Positions 10,166 to 19,734 of a DNA stretch of 25,548 bases are shown here, one piece after another; position 1 is the first letter of the stretch, and each line of letters opens with the position of its first letter. The DNA lies in contig JNET01031706.1 of the NCBI GenBank assembly GCA_000697455.1, positions 1 through 25,548 on the forward strand, read 5' to 3'. Under the pieces are notes generated by a model. The model was not told where the DNA came from. It saw only the letters and a list, made by a program, of their open reading frames with translations, and made no database searches. The DNA is from Basidiobolus heterosporus B8920. Lineage: Eukaryota > Basidiobolomycota > Basidiobolomycetes > Basidiobolales > Basidiobolaceae. The position numbers were made by a program, and so were the translations under genes.

Positions 10166-11089
10166 ATGCTAATATTCACAAAGAAATCCCTCGTGGCTTT
10201 GATCACTCTCTTGTCACTCTCATATTCAGAGGGTGCTAGCTTCCCATTTTGTAAAGGTAAGTACGCAATTAATTCGAGTAATTGTAATCGTTATCGCAAA
10301 TACAAGCCCACCGGGAAAAACTATGAAAGCGAAATACCCAAATGGGATTACGAAGATATGGATGAATTCAAACGCCATAAAGTAAAACTTACGGTAAATG
10401 TATTTGAGCATGGCAATACTGACTTTGGTTATCCCTCATGTGAAAACTTACATGATGGGAGAGGATACACTTGCGGCTCTGTAGGGTTTACGACCGGTAC
10501 AAACGACGCCTATTACGTCGTGGAGGAGTACCACAAAGTGAGGCCCGGGAATCGACTAGATAAATATAGGAAAGAGCTGAAGCGCCTGAGCAATTTGAGT
10601 TGGGATGGCAATGGTAGGAGTAGTGTCAAGAATTTGAAAGGATTTCCCCAGGATTGGAAAAAAGCCGCCTGTCAGGATCCGGATTTTGTAAACTTACAAG
10701 ATCATATCGCTGAGAACATGTATTACAAGCCTGCACTGAAGATAGCCAAAAAGGTAGGGATTCGCTCCGAGCTTGGGAGAGCCATTTTCTATGACACAGC
10801 TATCCAGCATGGTTGGCAAGAAGATGACGGTGTTGGCCTGCCGACTATTCTACGGATGACAGGCCCTATGGGTGATAAATGCGAAGAAGAATATCTTGAA
10901 GATTTCATACACACCCGCTGGCAGATGTTGTGCTGTACTGAAGATGATGTCTGGCCAGACTCCGCCGATCGCACTAGTGACTTGATGGATCTCGTTAAAC
11001 GCGGTGATTTCGGATTAAACCAAAAAATCCCACTTGATGCCTATGGATATGTCATCACTGGGCATGAGCAAAGTAACATGAAATGTTAA
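10166..11089 (+). CDS. Secreted chitosanase, glycoside hydrolase family 46
   Basis: GH46 enzymes cut the beta-1,4 bonds of chitosan (deacetylated chitin) with inversion. The protein has 307 residues in one exon. Residues 1-22 are a signal peptide: Lys pair, then LVALITLLSLSY, cleavage likely near SEGA. The catalytic region matches GH46: NVFEHGNTDFGY carries Glu81, the general acid (Glu22 of the Streptomyces N174 enzyme), and ENLHDGRGYTCGSVGF carries Asp97 (Asp40), Arg99 and Thr102. Further family blocks are RPGNRLDKYRKEL, PALKIAKKVGIRSELGRA, IFYDTAIQHG and the C-terminal LDAYGYVITG. Nine cysteines fit a disulfide-bonded extracellular enzyme. The frame is open upstream to 10025 but without an ATG, so the start is 10166. 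Fungal chitosanases are usually GH75 and GH46 is mainly bacterial, so transfer is possible. It may act on the cell's own wall or on other fungi. Confidence 0.9.
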   Translation: MLIFTKKSLVALITLLSLSYSEGASFPFCKGKYAINSSNCNRYRKYKPTGKNYESEIPKWDYEDMDEFKRHKVKLTVNVFEHGNTDFGYPSCENLHDGRGYTCGSVGFTTGTNDAYYVVEEYHKVRPGNRLDKYRKELKRLSNLSWDGNGRSSVKNLKGFPQDWKKAACQDPDFVNLQDHIAENMYYKPALKIAKKVGIRSELGRAIFYDTAIQHGWQEDDGVGLPTILRMTGPMGDKCEEEYLEDFIHTRWQMLCCTEDDVWPDSADRTSDLMDLVKRGDFGLNQKIPLDAYGYVITGHEQSNMKC

Positions 11090-11304
11090 AGATTCAACTG
11101 AATCACTGTACTGTATTGTATTTTAATCGATTGTAAATATCCATATTTATATTTACTTAGTCATTAATTTAATCTAATTAAATGAGAATACTGTTTAACA
11201 TATTAACAAAATCTTCCCTTTTTTTCTTTCTGCATCGCTTCAATATTTTATCTATCTCTTTTACCCTTGACAACCCTCTAATTGTACTTTTGACTACCTT
11301 TAAC

Positions 11305-11589
11305 ATGCAAGTATATAGCGTGCATAAATCTCAAGGAAAAATAGAGAAGGAGGTTTCCCTCGAGCTTGACCCGAAAAACCATCTGTCTAGTTTGGCAGAT
11401 GCCATCAAGAAGCTTCAGACAGAAACCAACGATTATCTAACCACGTTGATGAAGCAAGTAGGTGCACCCGAAGAGAAGAGTGGACTCTCAGAAGAAAAGG
11501 AGGAGGAAGGGGAAGAAGAGGAGCAAGAGGAAGAGGAGGAAGAAACTACTTCACCGGAAAAGAAGAAAGCACGAGTGGAGGAAGATTAG
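11305..11589 (+). CDS. GON7: GON7-like subunit of the EKC/KEOPS complex
   Basis: KEOPS makes the t6A modification on ANN-decoding tRNAs; Gon7 (Pcc2) is its small, partly disordered fungal subunit and binds Pcc1. This 94-residue protein starts MQVYSVHKSQGKIEKEV and continues HLSSLADAIKKLQTETNDYL, which fits the Gon7 pattern: a short strand segment, then a helix with LQ..xN.yLT. The C-terminal third (from about residue 60) is a run of Glu ending in PEKKKARVEED, like the acidic tails of Gon7 and human GON7. The frame is open upstream to an ATG at 11182, but that extension is hydrophobic and low in complexity and not Gon7-like, so 11305 is preferred. The match is by pattern over about 50 residues; other small acidic proteins cannot be excluded. 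It lies 215 bp after the chitosanase on the same strand. Confidence 0.6.
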   Translation: MQVYSVHKSQGKIEKEVSLELDPKNHLSSLADAIKKLQTETNDYLTTLMKQVGAPEEKSGLSEEKEEEGEEEEQEEEEEETTSPEKKKARVEED

Positions 11590-11897
11590 TCGTAACAGTA
11601 GAGTTAGACAGGCACCTTGTATAAATAAACATAATTATTGTCACTCAAAGAAGTTTCGTGAAATGTTTATCCAACTAAGCTCCTAATCTCTTTTCCTGAC
11701 TGAATAAAATTCTATAGATTTTTTTATTGATCGAGATACCCGGGCACATCGATTTTTTTGTACAAAAGCGGGAGTGACCGTGCCCACAATACTCCCTTCC
11801 CATACCTAAGTGCCAAGTAGCGTTGAGGTTAGTAAATCCAAATAATCGAAGAATTCATCCATTTCCATATTAACTCCCTTGCATAGGTTTCTTAAAG
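11590..11897 (+). other. Intergenic: GON7-like 3' end and RPP2 promoter
   Basis: The first part has A-rich 3'-end signals (AATAAA near 11623 and 11703). The second part has T tracts at 11719-11725 and 11753-11759, common in fungal ribosomal protein promoters, then a C-rich patch before the leader of the P2 gene. No coding segment is visible. Confidence 0.5.
11828..11886 (+). other. Possible 5'-leader intron of RPP2
   Basis: GAG|GTTAGT (donor at 11828), a branch-like TTAAC at 11870-11874 and TGCATAG (acceptor ending 11886) frame a 59-nt segment, the typical intron size here. It would end 11 bases before the ATG at 11898. Leader introns are common in ribosomal protein genes; no transcript evidence is available. 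Confidence 0.4.
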
Positions 11898-12224
11898 ATG
11901 CGTTATATTGCTGCCTACCTTCTCCTTACCCTCGGTGGTAATGAATCTCCCTCTGCTTCCGACATCGAGAAGCTTATCTCATCTGTCGGTATCGAAACCG
12001 ACTCTGAGCGTGTTGCCAAGTTGATTTCCGAATTGGAAGGCAAGAACGTCCAAGAATTAATTGCCGAAGGTAAGGAAAAGCTTGCATCTGTTCCTGCTGG
12101 TGGTGCTGCTGCTTCCTCTGGTGCTGCCGCTGCTGGTGCTGTCTCCGAGGCCCCTGCTGCCGAAGAGAAGGAAGAGGCTAAGGAGGAATCCGACGATGAT
12201 ATGGGTTTCGGTCTTTTCGATTAA
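11898..12224 (+). CDS. RPP2: 60S acidic ribosomal protein P2
   Basis: P2 pairs with P1 on the lateral stalk of the large ribosomal subunit and recruits elongation factors and GTPases. The 108-residue protein has the full family layout: an N-terminal helical dimerisation domain ([49 protein letters not shown]), an Ala/Gly-rich hinge (about 67-88), a charged Glu/Lys stretch and the C-terminal tip [13 protein letters not shown] that docks translation factors. [11 protein letters not shown] together with the MRY start marks it as P2 rather than P1 or P0. The coding region is uninterrupted; a leader intron may precede it (11828-11886). The ATG is the first in frame and matches the family start exactly. 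Confidence 0.97.
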   Translation: MRYIAAYLLLTLGGNESPSASDIEKLISSVGIETDSERVAKLISELEGKNVQELIAEGKEKLASVPAGGAAASSGAAAAGAVSEAPAAEEKEEAKEESDDDMGFGLFD

Positions 12225-13180
12225 ATAGCTACACAAATGCTCACTTAATGGGTCGATCCACATGGTGAAGTTTACAAAAATAAACCTCATTCTAGAACAT
12301 CATTTTGTCTCGATAATGCTAGTTTTTACTGATGACTACTACGGTGGTTTGTGTGGGGAATTTGCCATCTCTACCAGCTCACTCTGCGAGAACAGCAAAA
12401 TGATCAAAGAATCCTGTACTAGACTTGGTATTATCTTACGAATGGCCACCATTATCTCACCTTTACTTCAAATAGAAAGTATACTCGTTGGTGCATAGCA
12501 CCCACTGCTTATCTGGGCTCCTCGATTGTTCATTTACGTGAAAACCGAGTAAAATATGAGAAATCCACCCTAAAGTGGTACAAAAACGGTAAAAACAGTG
12601 GAATTATACTAATACATATGCCTTCACTCTACCCAAGAAGCAAGTCACTGGGAAAAGGACAGCAGAGCTAAAATTCCGTACTAACGAAGAGCATCAGTCT
12701 ATTACTGTTTAGCAATTTTCTGTGTATTGGACTAAAAATTAGTTTTAGATTTAGCGTTGACGATGAATCAAAGAACAAATTATATCATTGGATAACCGCC
12801 AAATTCGATGTATTATATAATTTTCCAGCGCTCTCTAGCAACATTGTGTAATTGATACACGTTTTGTCTATCAAAATACCCTAGACACGTACATCTTCTG
12901 TGCTTGCAGCTTATTGTAGTGGAGAACTTTCTCGTCTTTTGATATTTATTTGAAAACTTAAAAACGGACTAACAAAAACCTTGGTATGTAGCTTGAACTT
13001 TGTGGATGAGGAAAAGTGCGACCTTTTGGATCTCTAAAGTAACATTTGCGCTTGACTTTGGCCCTTGGTTTGCAAAATTAGCAATCGCGTATGTCCATCG
13101 CAACTTCGTAATGCTTTCGATACATTTATGTTTCAATATTGGATTACCAGGATGCGCTTGTTTCAATTTTGTACTCTTTG

Positions 13181-13320
13181 ACGCGTATCTCACCTGACGC
13201 GCTTTACAGACTAGCGCTTGTAACACAAAAGCTGACTCGGTAGTAAACACGCATCAACACTCCGTTTTAAATAACTATTTAAATTATTAATCCCACTATA
13301 AAGTCTTATAAATAACGCGC
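13181..13320. promoter_or_regulatory. ACGCG (MCB-like) cluster with TATA-like strings
   Basis: ACGCGT lies at 13181-13186, GACGCGC near 13196-13202 and ACGCGC at 13315-13320; TATAAA-like strings lie between 13297 and 13313. ACGCG is the core of the MluI cell-cycle box bound by the fungal MBF complex. No coding start lies nearby: SET3 begins 1.4 kb to the right. The function is inferred only. Confidence 0.3.
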
Positions 13321-13767
13321 AAGTCGTGAAGATTGGTCTAATCTGTAAAAGGATTCGGATTGGAAAGGCAATTGTCAAACGACATGGGCTAGAACGTCAC
13401 CCTGATTATCTCATTGGCTCGCAGTTAGGAGTCATCTTCCAGAAGAACCAATAGGCTCTTATAATGTATACTTTCCGCATGGTTCGGCGCAGTACTTGAT
13501 TCCATTTCCCAATTGCTCTTAATCAATTGGACCAATTTAGATTCACGATTTTGTATTGCTAATGTTTGGAATAGCCACATAAACCCTGAATTTTCTTGAT
13601 TAGGATCTCCGGATAGTTATACCATGTAATATATAAGAGTTCCTATTTAAACCGTGAGCATGCAGAGTATCTTATATTTGATTTGTGATAGATCAGGTGA
13701 ATATTATGTAGATTTAGTAAAGTATTACCGCAATTCTCTCGAAGTTGTCTTTACCTGCTCATAGAGT

Positions 13768-13786
13768 GAAACACAACATGTGTTTC
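13768..13786. repeat. Perfect inverted repeat, 8-bp arms
   Basis: GAAACACA (13768-13775), spacer ACA, then TGTGTTTC (13779-13786). The dyad could be a binding site for a dimeric regulator. It stands in the gene-free region. Confidence 0.55.
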
Positions 13787-13855
13787 AATCCCATCAGATT
13801 AATCGTGGTTAATGAATTAAACTCTTTTAAAAACAGACTTGAAGGAAATGTTAAC

Positions 13856-13914
13856 GAAATGGCACAAATTTCAATTTTCTAATTTCGTGGAATATTTGGT
13901 CTTTTAGCCATTTC
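13856..13914. repeat. Interrupted inverted repeat around a 43-nt centre
   Basis: GAAATGGC (13856-13863) pairs with GCCATTTC (13907-13914); inside, CACAAATT and AATTTCGTG can pair imperfectly. A folded RNA or cruciform is possible, but the composition makes chance plausible. Confidence 0.35.
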
Positions 13915-14762
13915 CGCGATTACTAGAGCTATTCCGATTTTCTATTGAGGTCCCTGGAATATAGGGTCTAATATAGTAGATAAAAGTTACATACTTTAGT
14001 TTTGGTAGGTTGAAATAATATCCCCAAACCGGATCTGAATTCTATCGTTCAGCGCATTTATTTTGAATTCTGCTTTTCAAGACAACGCTTTTCTTTTCTT
14101 CACTTGAACTTGAATTTTTTTCCGCCTTTTACTCTGTGTTGCTCATTGGAAAACAAACAAGGAAACCTGGAAAAATAGAGCATATTAAACACAACAACTG
14201 GTGTCCCTCTCAGAGTTAAATTACAGAGATACTCTAGACCATTCTAGTTTCTTTTTTGGTGACAATAACTCACTTAGAGTCGACACGAAAGAGGAACCGT
14301 AACAGTGAATGCTTTAACCTGTTCACATAATGAACTAGCGTCTAAATCATTTTACCATTCACACACTCAATTTGAACCCAGAAAGCTTACTATTCAAACT
14401 CGTTATTGAAGCTTATTTAATCATCTGTTTTTCAACTCTTAATTTTGTAACATTTATATTCTATTGAAACAAACTCTGCCGACAATTCATCTAGTCAAAA
14501 AGTAAGCTGAATTCTGCCTCATTTCCTTATTATATTATTTCTTCCAAGGTATTTTCCTAGTTCCTTTCAAGAATCGTGGGAATTTGAGTAACTGCAAAGT
14601 TTCCGTTAAATCCTCTTTTATTTTATGCCATTTCTTTTTAAAGAGTATTTCATTAGTTCCTTTGAATTTCTACTAGCTACTTGTGTAGTTTCTGAGAGTC
14701 GTTTTTATTATGGGATTCGAGTATTCATTTTTATTTCCTTTTAGGCTATACATTCTCCTGAG

Positions 14763-17700
14763 ATGACGTCCAAAACACATAGAGATAAGACTAGTCCTTA
14801 TGGTTCTAGTTCAGAAGAAGATCAAGGAATTATTCGATGTATATGTGGATACTCGGAAGATGATGGTTTCACCATACAGTGCGAGACCTGTCTAGTCTGG
14901 CAACATGCTGTATGCGTTAACATCGCCCCTGATACCGTACCTGACAAATATCTTTGTGATATTTGTATGCCCAGACCACTCGACGTCAAAGTAAGTATCA
15001 AGAACATATCAACAACTTAGTTTTGTAGTGATTCTAATTATGTCCAAATTTTTGTCATAAATAAGAGAGCCAAAGAGCATCAGCGACTTAGACTTGAGGT
15101 CTTACAAAGACAACAAAAAGAACTTTTCAAAAAGAGACCGAGCATCAAATCCAAAAAATCCAACGAAAGAGTTATCAACGGGTATGGCGTGATGGCAAAT
15201 CAAGATAGCAAAAAGAAAAACGGTTCCAAATCCAAAACTCGACCATTTACCCAACGGCGGTATAGTGATACTCTCGACGATGACTCTCACAATCAAGGTC
15301 CTATGTTCCTTGAGCAAGACTTGAAGTACGAATACATTGAGGATAACATACTTACCGATGTTGATGTGACCGAAATATTTCACAAAGCTGCTAAAGAAGC
15401 TAAGAGATACTGTAGTAAGGGTAGAGATGACTCAGGGGACAACGAACACCATGACAAAAACGAAGTTTCACCTGGAGGTAGACGTCGCTCATCATCGATA
15501 GATAACAGTCCTATAGTGTTTATGGATGGTACTTCTCTATCCAGCCCCAAGTTTCGTATAGGTGTACATGAGATCCCCAACGAAGCTAATCCACAATATC
15601 CACAATTTGGACTATTTGCTGATTCGAACATCTCTAAAGGTAGATTCATCATTGAATACAAGGGTGAAGTCTACCTCAAATCAAACTACAAGCGCGTTCC
15701 TAATAACCAATATAGAATTTTGGGAATTCCGAAGCAATTTGTTTTATTTCATCCTACTCTTGACCTTTGTGTAGATTCTAGACGTTCTGGTAACGAATCT
15801 AGGTTTGTTCGTAAACACTGCAAACCTAATTCAGAGCTTCGCACAATTGTTGTCACTGAAGGGGATAGTACGATAGCTCATTTGGGTATTTTCTCCAAAA
15901 GGCCTATCCCTGAAGGTGAAGAGATTACTATTGGATGGGAGTGGGATATCCACAACCAGGAGTTAGATTCAATACCCAGAACTGGATTCACTCACCGAAA
16001 GAGACTTTCTATGAACTCTCTAATAGCAACGTTTGGATGTGCTTGTATGGAGCCCTCGAAATGCTTGATATACAAGATTTTTAAATCTGAAGTCGACGAG
16101 AACTCATCGGGAGAATCATCTGACGATAAGATGAGAATCAATCGAGTTATCAAAGTTAATGGCCGACAAGAGGCTAGTGACGAGGATTTTGATGTTGACA
16201 ATCTTTCTGGAGAAGACTCTAATCCGAAGGTTGCGAAGCCACCCCTTGATATCCAAATAAAAAGGAAGCCTGGCCGCCCGCCTAAGCGCAAAGTTGCTTC
16301 AGCAGATGGTGTAGTTATTAAGGGACCGAAAACTCCCGGAAAACGACGGAAAGAGCGAGAGAACTCGAACTCTCACTCTTCCCCACTTCCTGATCTTTCA
16401 TCTGATGGAAGCACTTCTCTGGACAAGGATAATAATTCTGTGTTCAAATCGAAAATCAAGCATCGATATAACTCATCGCCAGTCATTTCTTCTGACGAGG
16501 ATATTTATAATCATAAAGGTCGTAATCCAGGTGATAGACGAAACAAAAGGATGTCTTTCTCACCTATGGAGTCATCTGAGGATGAGAGAAATCACAGCCC
16601 TTCGAAGCGCGTTCGGACAAATATTGCCAGAGTAGGTTTAAAGAAATATTGGATTCAACGATACCAAGGGTGTGAAAACAACCCTAGGGACAGAAACTTG
16701 GAATCAGAAATACCTGCAAAGACTTTAGATTTTCAAGCTAGTAATAAATCCACTGCAGTATCTGTCGTCAGAGAAGATGTTGATAATACCGAAGATGGAG
16801 ATATTATCGTTGACGAGCCTAAGGTTGATGACGATAAGGCCCCATCAAAGCACTACAGCACTCTTGATACTCCGCGTAAGAACGATATTACAAACGAAGG
16901 TGCAGATACTAACCAAGAGCTTGGTAGAAAATCAGAAGATCACCAAGAATCGCTTGTTTCTCATGGAAGCACACATATTCAGCAGACACAAGACATTTCT
17001 CGTGGAAATAAGCCGGATGACAATTGTAAAGTAGAGGTCTCTTCACCCAAGACCAAATTCTCCGAAGTTTCAAAAGAACCGCTGGAAAAACTTGTTACAT
17101 CTGACAATTCGTCTGTTCCTTCTTCTCCCGATCCTCAACAAATAGTAGAGATCGATGTTGTTGGTGATAGCCCTGAAACGATAACGCTTAGAGTTGACAA
17201 CAAGCTGTTGGTGGAAAAGCCATCGGTAAAACCAATGCCAGAGAAATTACCAGAAAGTCCGTTAACCGCCAAGTCACAACCAGAGTTGATCAGCGAGGCG
17301 TTGCCCAAGAAGTCTCCACCTCCCATCCCTGAACAGGCGTCAACAAAAGAGGATGAACCTGAATCAATAGTTGAGGAAACGCTTGTGGATAAACAACCCT
17401 TAGAAAAACCCGATGAAAGTGCGAAAGATACTAATATACCATCTAGTCACCTAGATAGTAAGACTATCGACCCTCTAAAAACGGAAAATATTGTATCTGA
17501 AGTAACTGTTGAAACTCCCAATACTGCTCCCACCAAAGTCAAGTTGTCACTTAAAGAATACCAGGAAAATTTGCGAAAGGCCCAAAAATCCCAAGACGAC
17601 AATCAACCTCATGCACAAAAGCCCGATGATTCTCAAAGTGATGACAAGAGCGTCCAGAAAGATGAAGAGAGTAAGGATTCGATAGCTAACGAAGAAAGTA

Positions 17701-19100
17701 GACCCAACGTTGAAAGCGAGAGCGCTGGTACAAGTACGGCGCCAGCGCAGGGCAAAGTCAAGATATCCCTACAAGAATATAATCTTAAGCGAAAGCGTGA
17801 GTCTAATGTTTCCTCGGTTCAAAAGCCAAGCATAGAATCTCAAGAAGAGAGCAGTGTGGAAAAGTCGATCGAACAAAAACCGGATAATGCTGATATCAAT
17901 GAAAACGAAAATGATGTGAGTGAAAACCAGAAGGATACTTCCATATCCAAAGATGATGCTAAAGAGGAGGTGGTGCCTATCAAATTCGAGGAACAAGCAG
18001 ACCTTATTCCTGTTCCAAAGACCGAGTATTTTCCTGTTAGTTTTCCGGTTAAGGATCTAGCTGTAGATACTGCCGTGCTGGAAACAGAACTCCAGCCAGA
18101 GAAGAAGCCGGATACATCGCAATTAGATAAAGAACTTCAAGCCAGTTCAACGGATTTAGCTCAAGTGTCAAATCCTCAAGACACTGTGGATGATCTTAAT
18201 GAAAATAAGAAGTCTTCAGCATCCGCGCATATCAAAGATATTGATTCTTCATTACCTTCACCAACATCATCATCTGTCAAATCTGGCGGTGTCACACCTA
18301 TCTCGGACACTATGCAACCAAACTCTACACCCTCCTCCAGCTATCAATCCAAGCCCTACGACCCTGCCAACCCTGAGGATCCTACAGAAGAAGGCCAAGA
18401 ACATTCTAAAGACGCAAATGAAAGAGAAGCTGATTATTATGGGCAAAGAGCTGGCCCACCCAATCCCAGTCCCGCCTCTAGCCGCCGAAGCGATTCCTAC
18501 CGTCCTGGTTACCGGTTCGATTTTCGAGATGCTCGAGAGCGAGAATCACGGGAGCGTGATTATCGCGATATGAATATGAATGCACCAGGATTGCCATCAG
18601 GTCCAGGGTGGTCAGATGACAGATATCAACGAGATAGAATGCGGGATCGCGAACGTGAAAGAGAAAAGGATCGCAGCCGAGCACACAAAGATTGGGCTAC
18701 TCGAGATTCTTATCGAAGGTTCAATGGTATTTATCGAGACCGGGACTATCCATTTGGACGTGAAGGGTACGAGGTAGAGAATCGGTACTCGGGACGTATG
18801 AAGCCAAACTCATTTGGAGTTGTTGCACCTGACTACCGGGACAATCGGTATGGTGGTTTCCGAGCAAACAGCTATCCTCTTCCACCGTCGGTACCATTCA
18901 GCAGTCGAAACAGCGTGGACGAGAACAGGTTCAAGGATGGCAGCAATCGAGATTCACCTTACGGATCACCCGGGGTTAATCCTGTATCTCATATGCCTTC
19001 CAAGTCATTGGAAAACCACGGCAACGATAAGCACATGTCCTCCTTGTCAAAACCTAATCAATGGGCCACTGTTCCTGGCAGTAATAATACGCGTTCATAG
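14763..19100 (+). CDS. SET3: Set3/MLL5-type PHD-SET chromatin protein with AT-hook
   Basis: Set3 scaffolds the Set3 histone deacetylase complex; its PHD finger reads H3K4 methylation. Two exons (14763-14990, 15066-19100; intron 75 nt) give 1420 residues. The PHD finger is complete: Cys26, Cys28, Cys40, Cys43, His48, Cys51, Cys65, Cys68. A basic coil follows. The SET domain (about 239-370) has LDLCVDSRRSGNESRFVRKH. The NHSC motif of active SET enzymes is RKHC (325-328) and the active-site Tyr region is TIGWEWD (Trp367, Trp369), as in the Set3/MLL5/SETD5 branch, so methyltransferase activity is unlikely. An AT-hook core Gly479-Arg480-Pro481 sits in KRKPGRPPKRK. The long disordered middle is Ser/Asp/Glu/Lys-rich and carries two copies of KVK-SL-EY (residues 900 and 973). 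The C-terminus is rich in Arg-Glu/Arg-Asp pairs. ATG 14763 is the first in frame before the PHD finger. Confidence 0.92.
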
Positions 19101-19734
19101 ATGAATAGAAGTTCAGACCTTTTTTAACCTTATAAATTCACACGATTCTCCCTTCAAATACTCCATGTGTATACTTGATGTTATTTATCACTTTATTTGC
19201 GTGTTTATTTTGCAAAAAGAAATTCGGTTATTTTTGCATTGGAAGACATTACGTTTTGTTATCCCCGTTTCTTTCACATTCTTTTAACTTTCTTTTGTGC
19301 ATTTTCTTGTAATTTCTTATTTCTAACTAATTTCTCGAGTATGTTATGCATTTCCTTTTAAACAACCAATTGATGAGAGTATTTTTGCGTTTCCTTTGAG
19401 TTTCTATGCGATTTCAATAATGATACTATAGCGATACCAGAAGTAGCCTCAAGAGGCGAGCCGTAAGTGTTCATTGGAGCCGTTGTATAAAATATCAAAT
19501 GACAATACCTAGCATGACAAATAAATTTAATTAACCAAACCAAATACAAAGACGCTCGATCAGTAGATTAGAGTAAATCGATTTATAATTGAGTTATCGA
19601 AGCGATTATTGTTTTCGATATAGGTTTGATGATAAATGGCTAAATCGTAGGAAATTGGGTTGGATTTAATTATTTAATTGAGTAAACCATAGATCAATAT
19701 GATAAAAGGAAGTGCCAGTCTATCAGGACACACT
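19101..19734. other. Convergent intergenic region, SET3 and YAR1-like 3' ends
   Basis: This is T-rich sequence after SET3 (repeated TTTCTTT, TTTCCTTTT) and A/T-rich sequence toward the YAR1-like stop. A small perfect hairpin, GCCTCAAGAGGC, lies at 19446-19457. I see no tRNA, other RNA gene or coding segment. Confidence 0.5.

Larger units (their letters stand above)
12225..14762. other. 2.5-kb AT-rich stretch with no recognisable gene
   Basis: After the P2 stop there is an A-rich 3' end (AAAATAAACC near 12276) and then no frame with family resemblance on either strand. Open frames of 60-93 codons (for example 12262-12498 and the minus strand at 12969-13250) look random in composition. What is present: a cluster of ACGCG cores and TATA-like strings (13181-13320), a 19-bp palindrome (13768), an interrupted inverted repeat (13856-13914), and a T-rich run ending in TTCCTTTTAG at about 14735-14744. 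That last string resembles a splice acceptor 18 bases before the SET3 ATG and may close a leader intron. The other gaps here are 0.1-1.1 kb, so this one is unusually long. Confidence 0.6.

Noticed and set aside
12262-12498. Open frame of 78 codons downstream of P2
   Set aside because: It starts in the P2 3' region, has no known motif and no support beyond its length.
12969-13250. Open frame of 93 codons on the minus strand
   Set aside because: No recognisable motif, no family resemblance and a composition typical of AT-rich intergenic sequence.
13481-13500. GGTTCGGCGCAG, resembling a tRNA B box or the start of U4 snRNA
   Set aside because: No matching A box or acceptor stem at tRNA spacing, and the U4 match stops after seven bases.
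14123-14132. CGCCTTTTAC, identical to the invariant loop of U5 snRNA
   Set aside because: The flanks cannot form the U5 stem (T-rich left side, CTCTGTG right side), so a 10-mer chance match is more likely.
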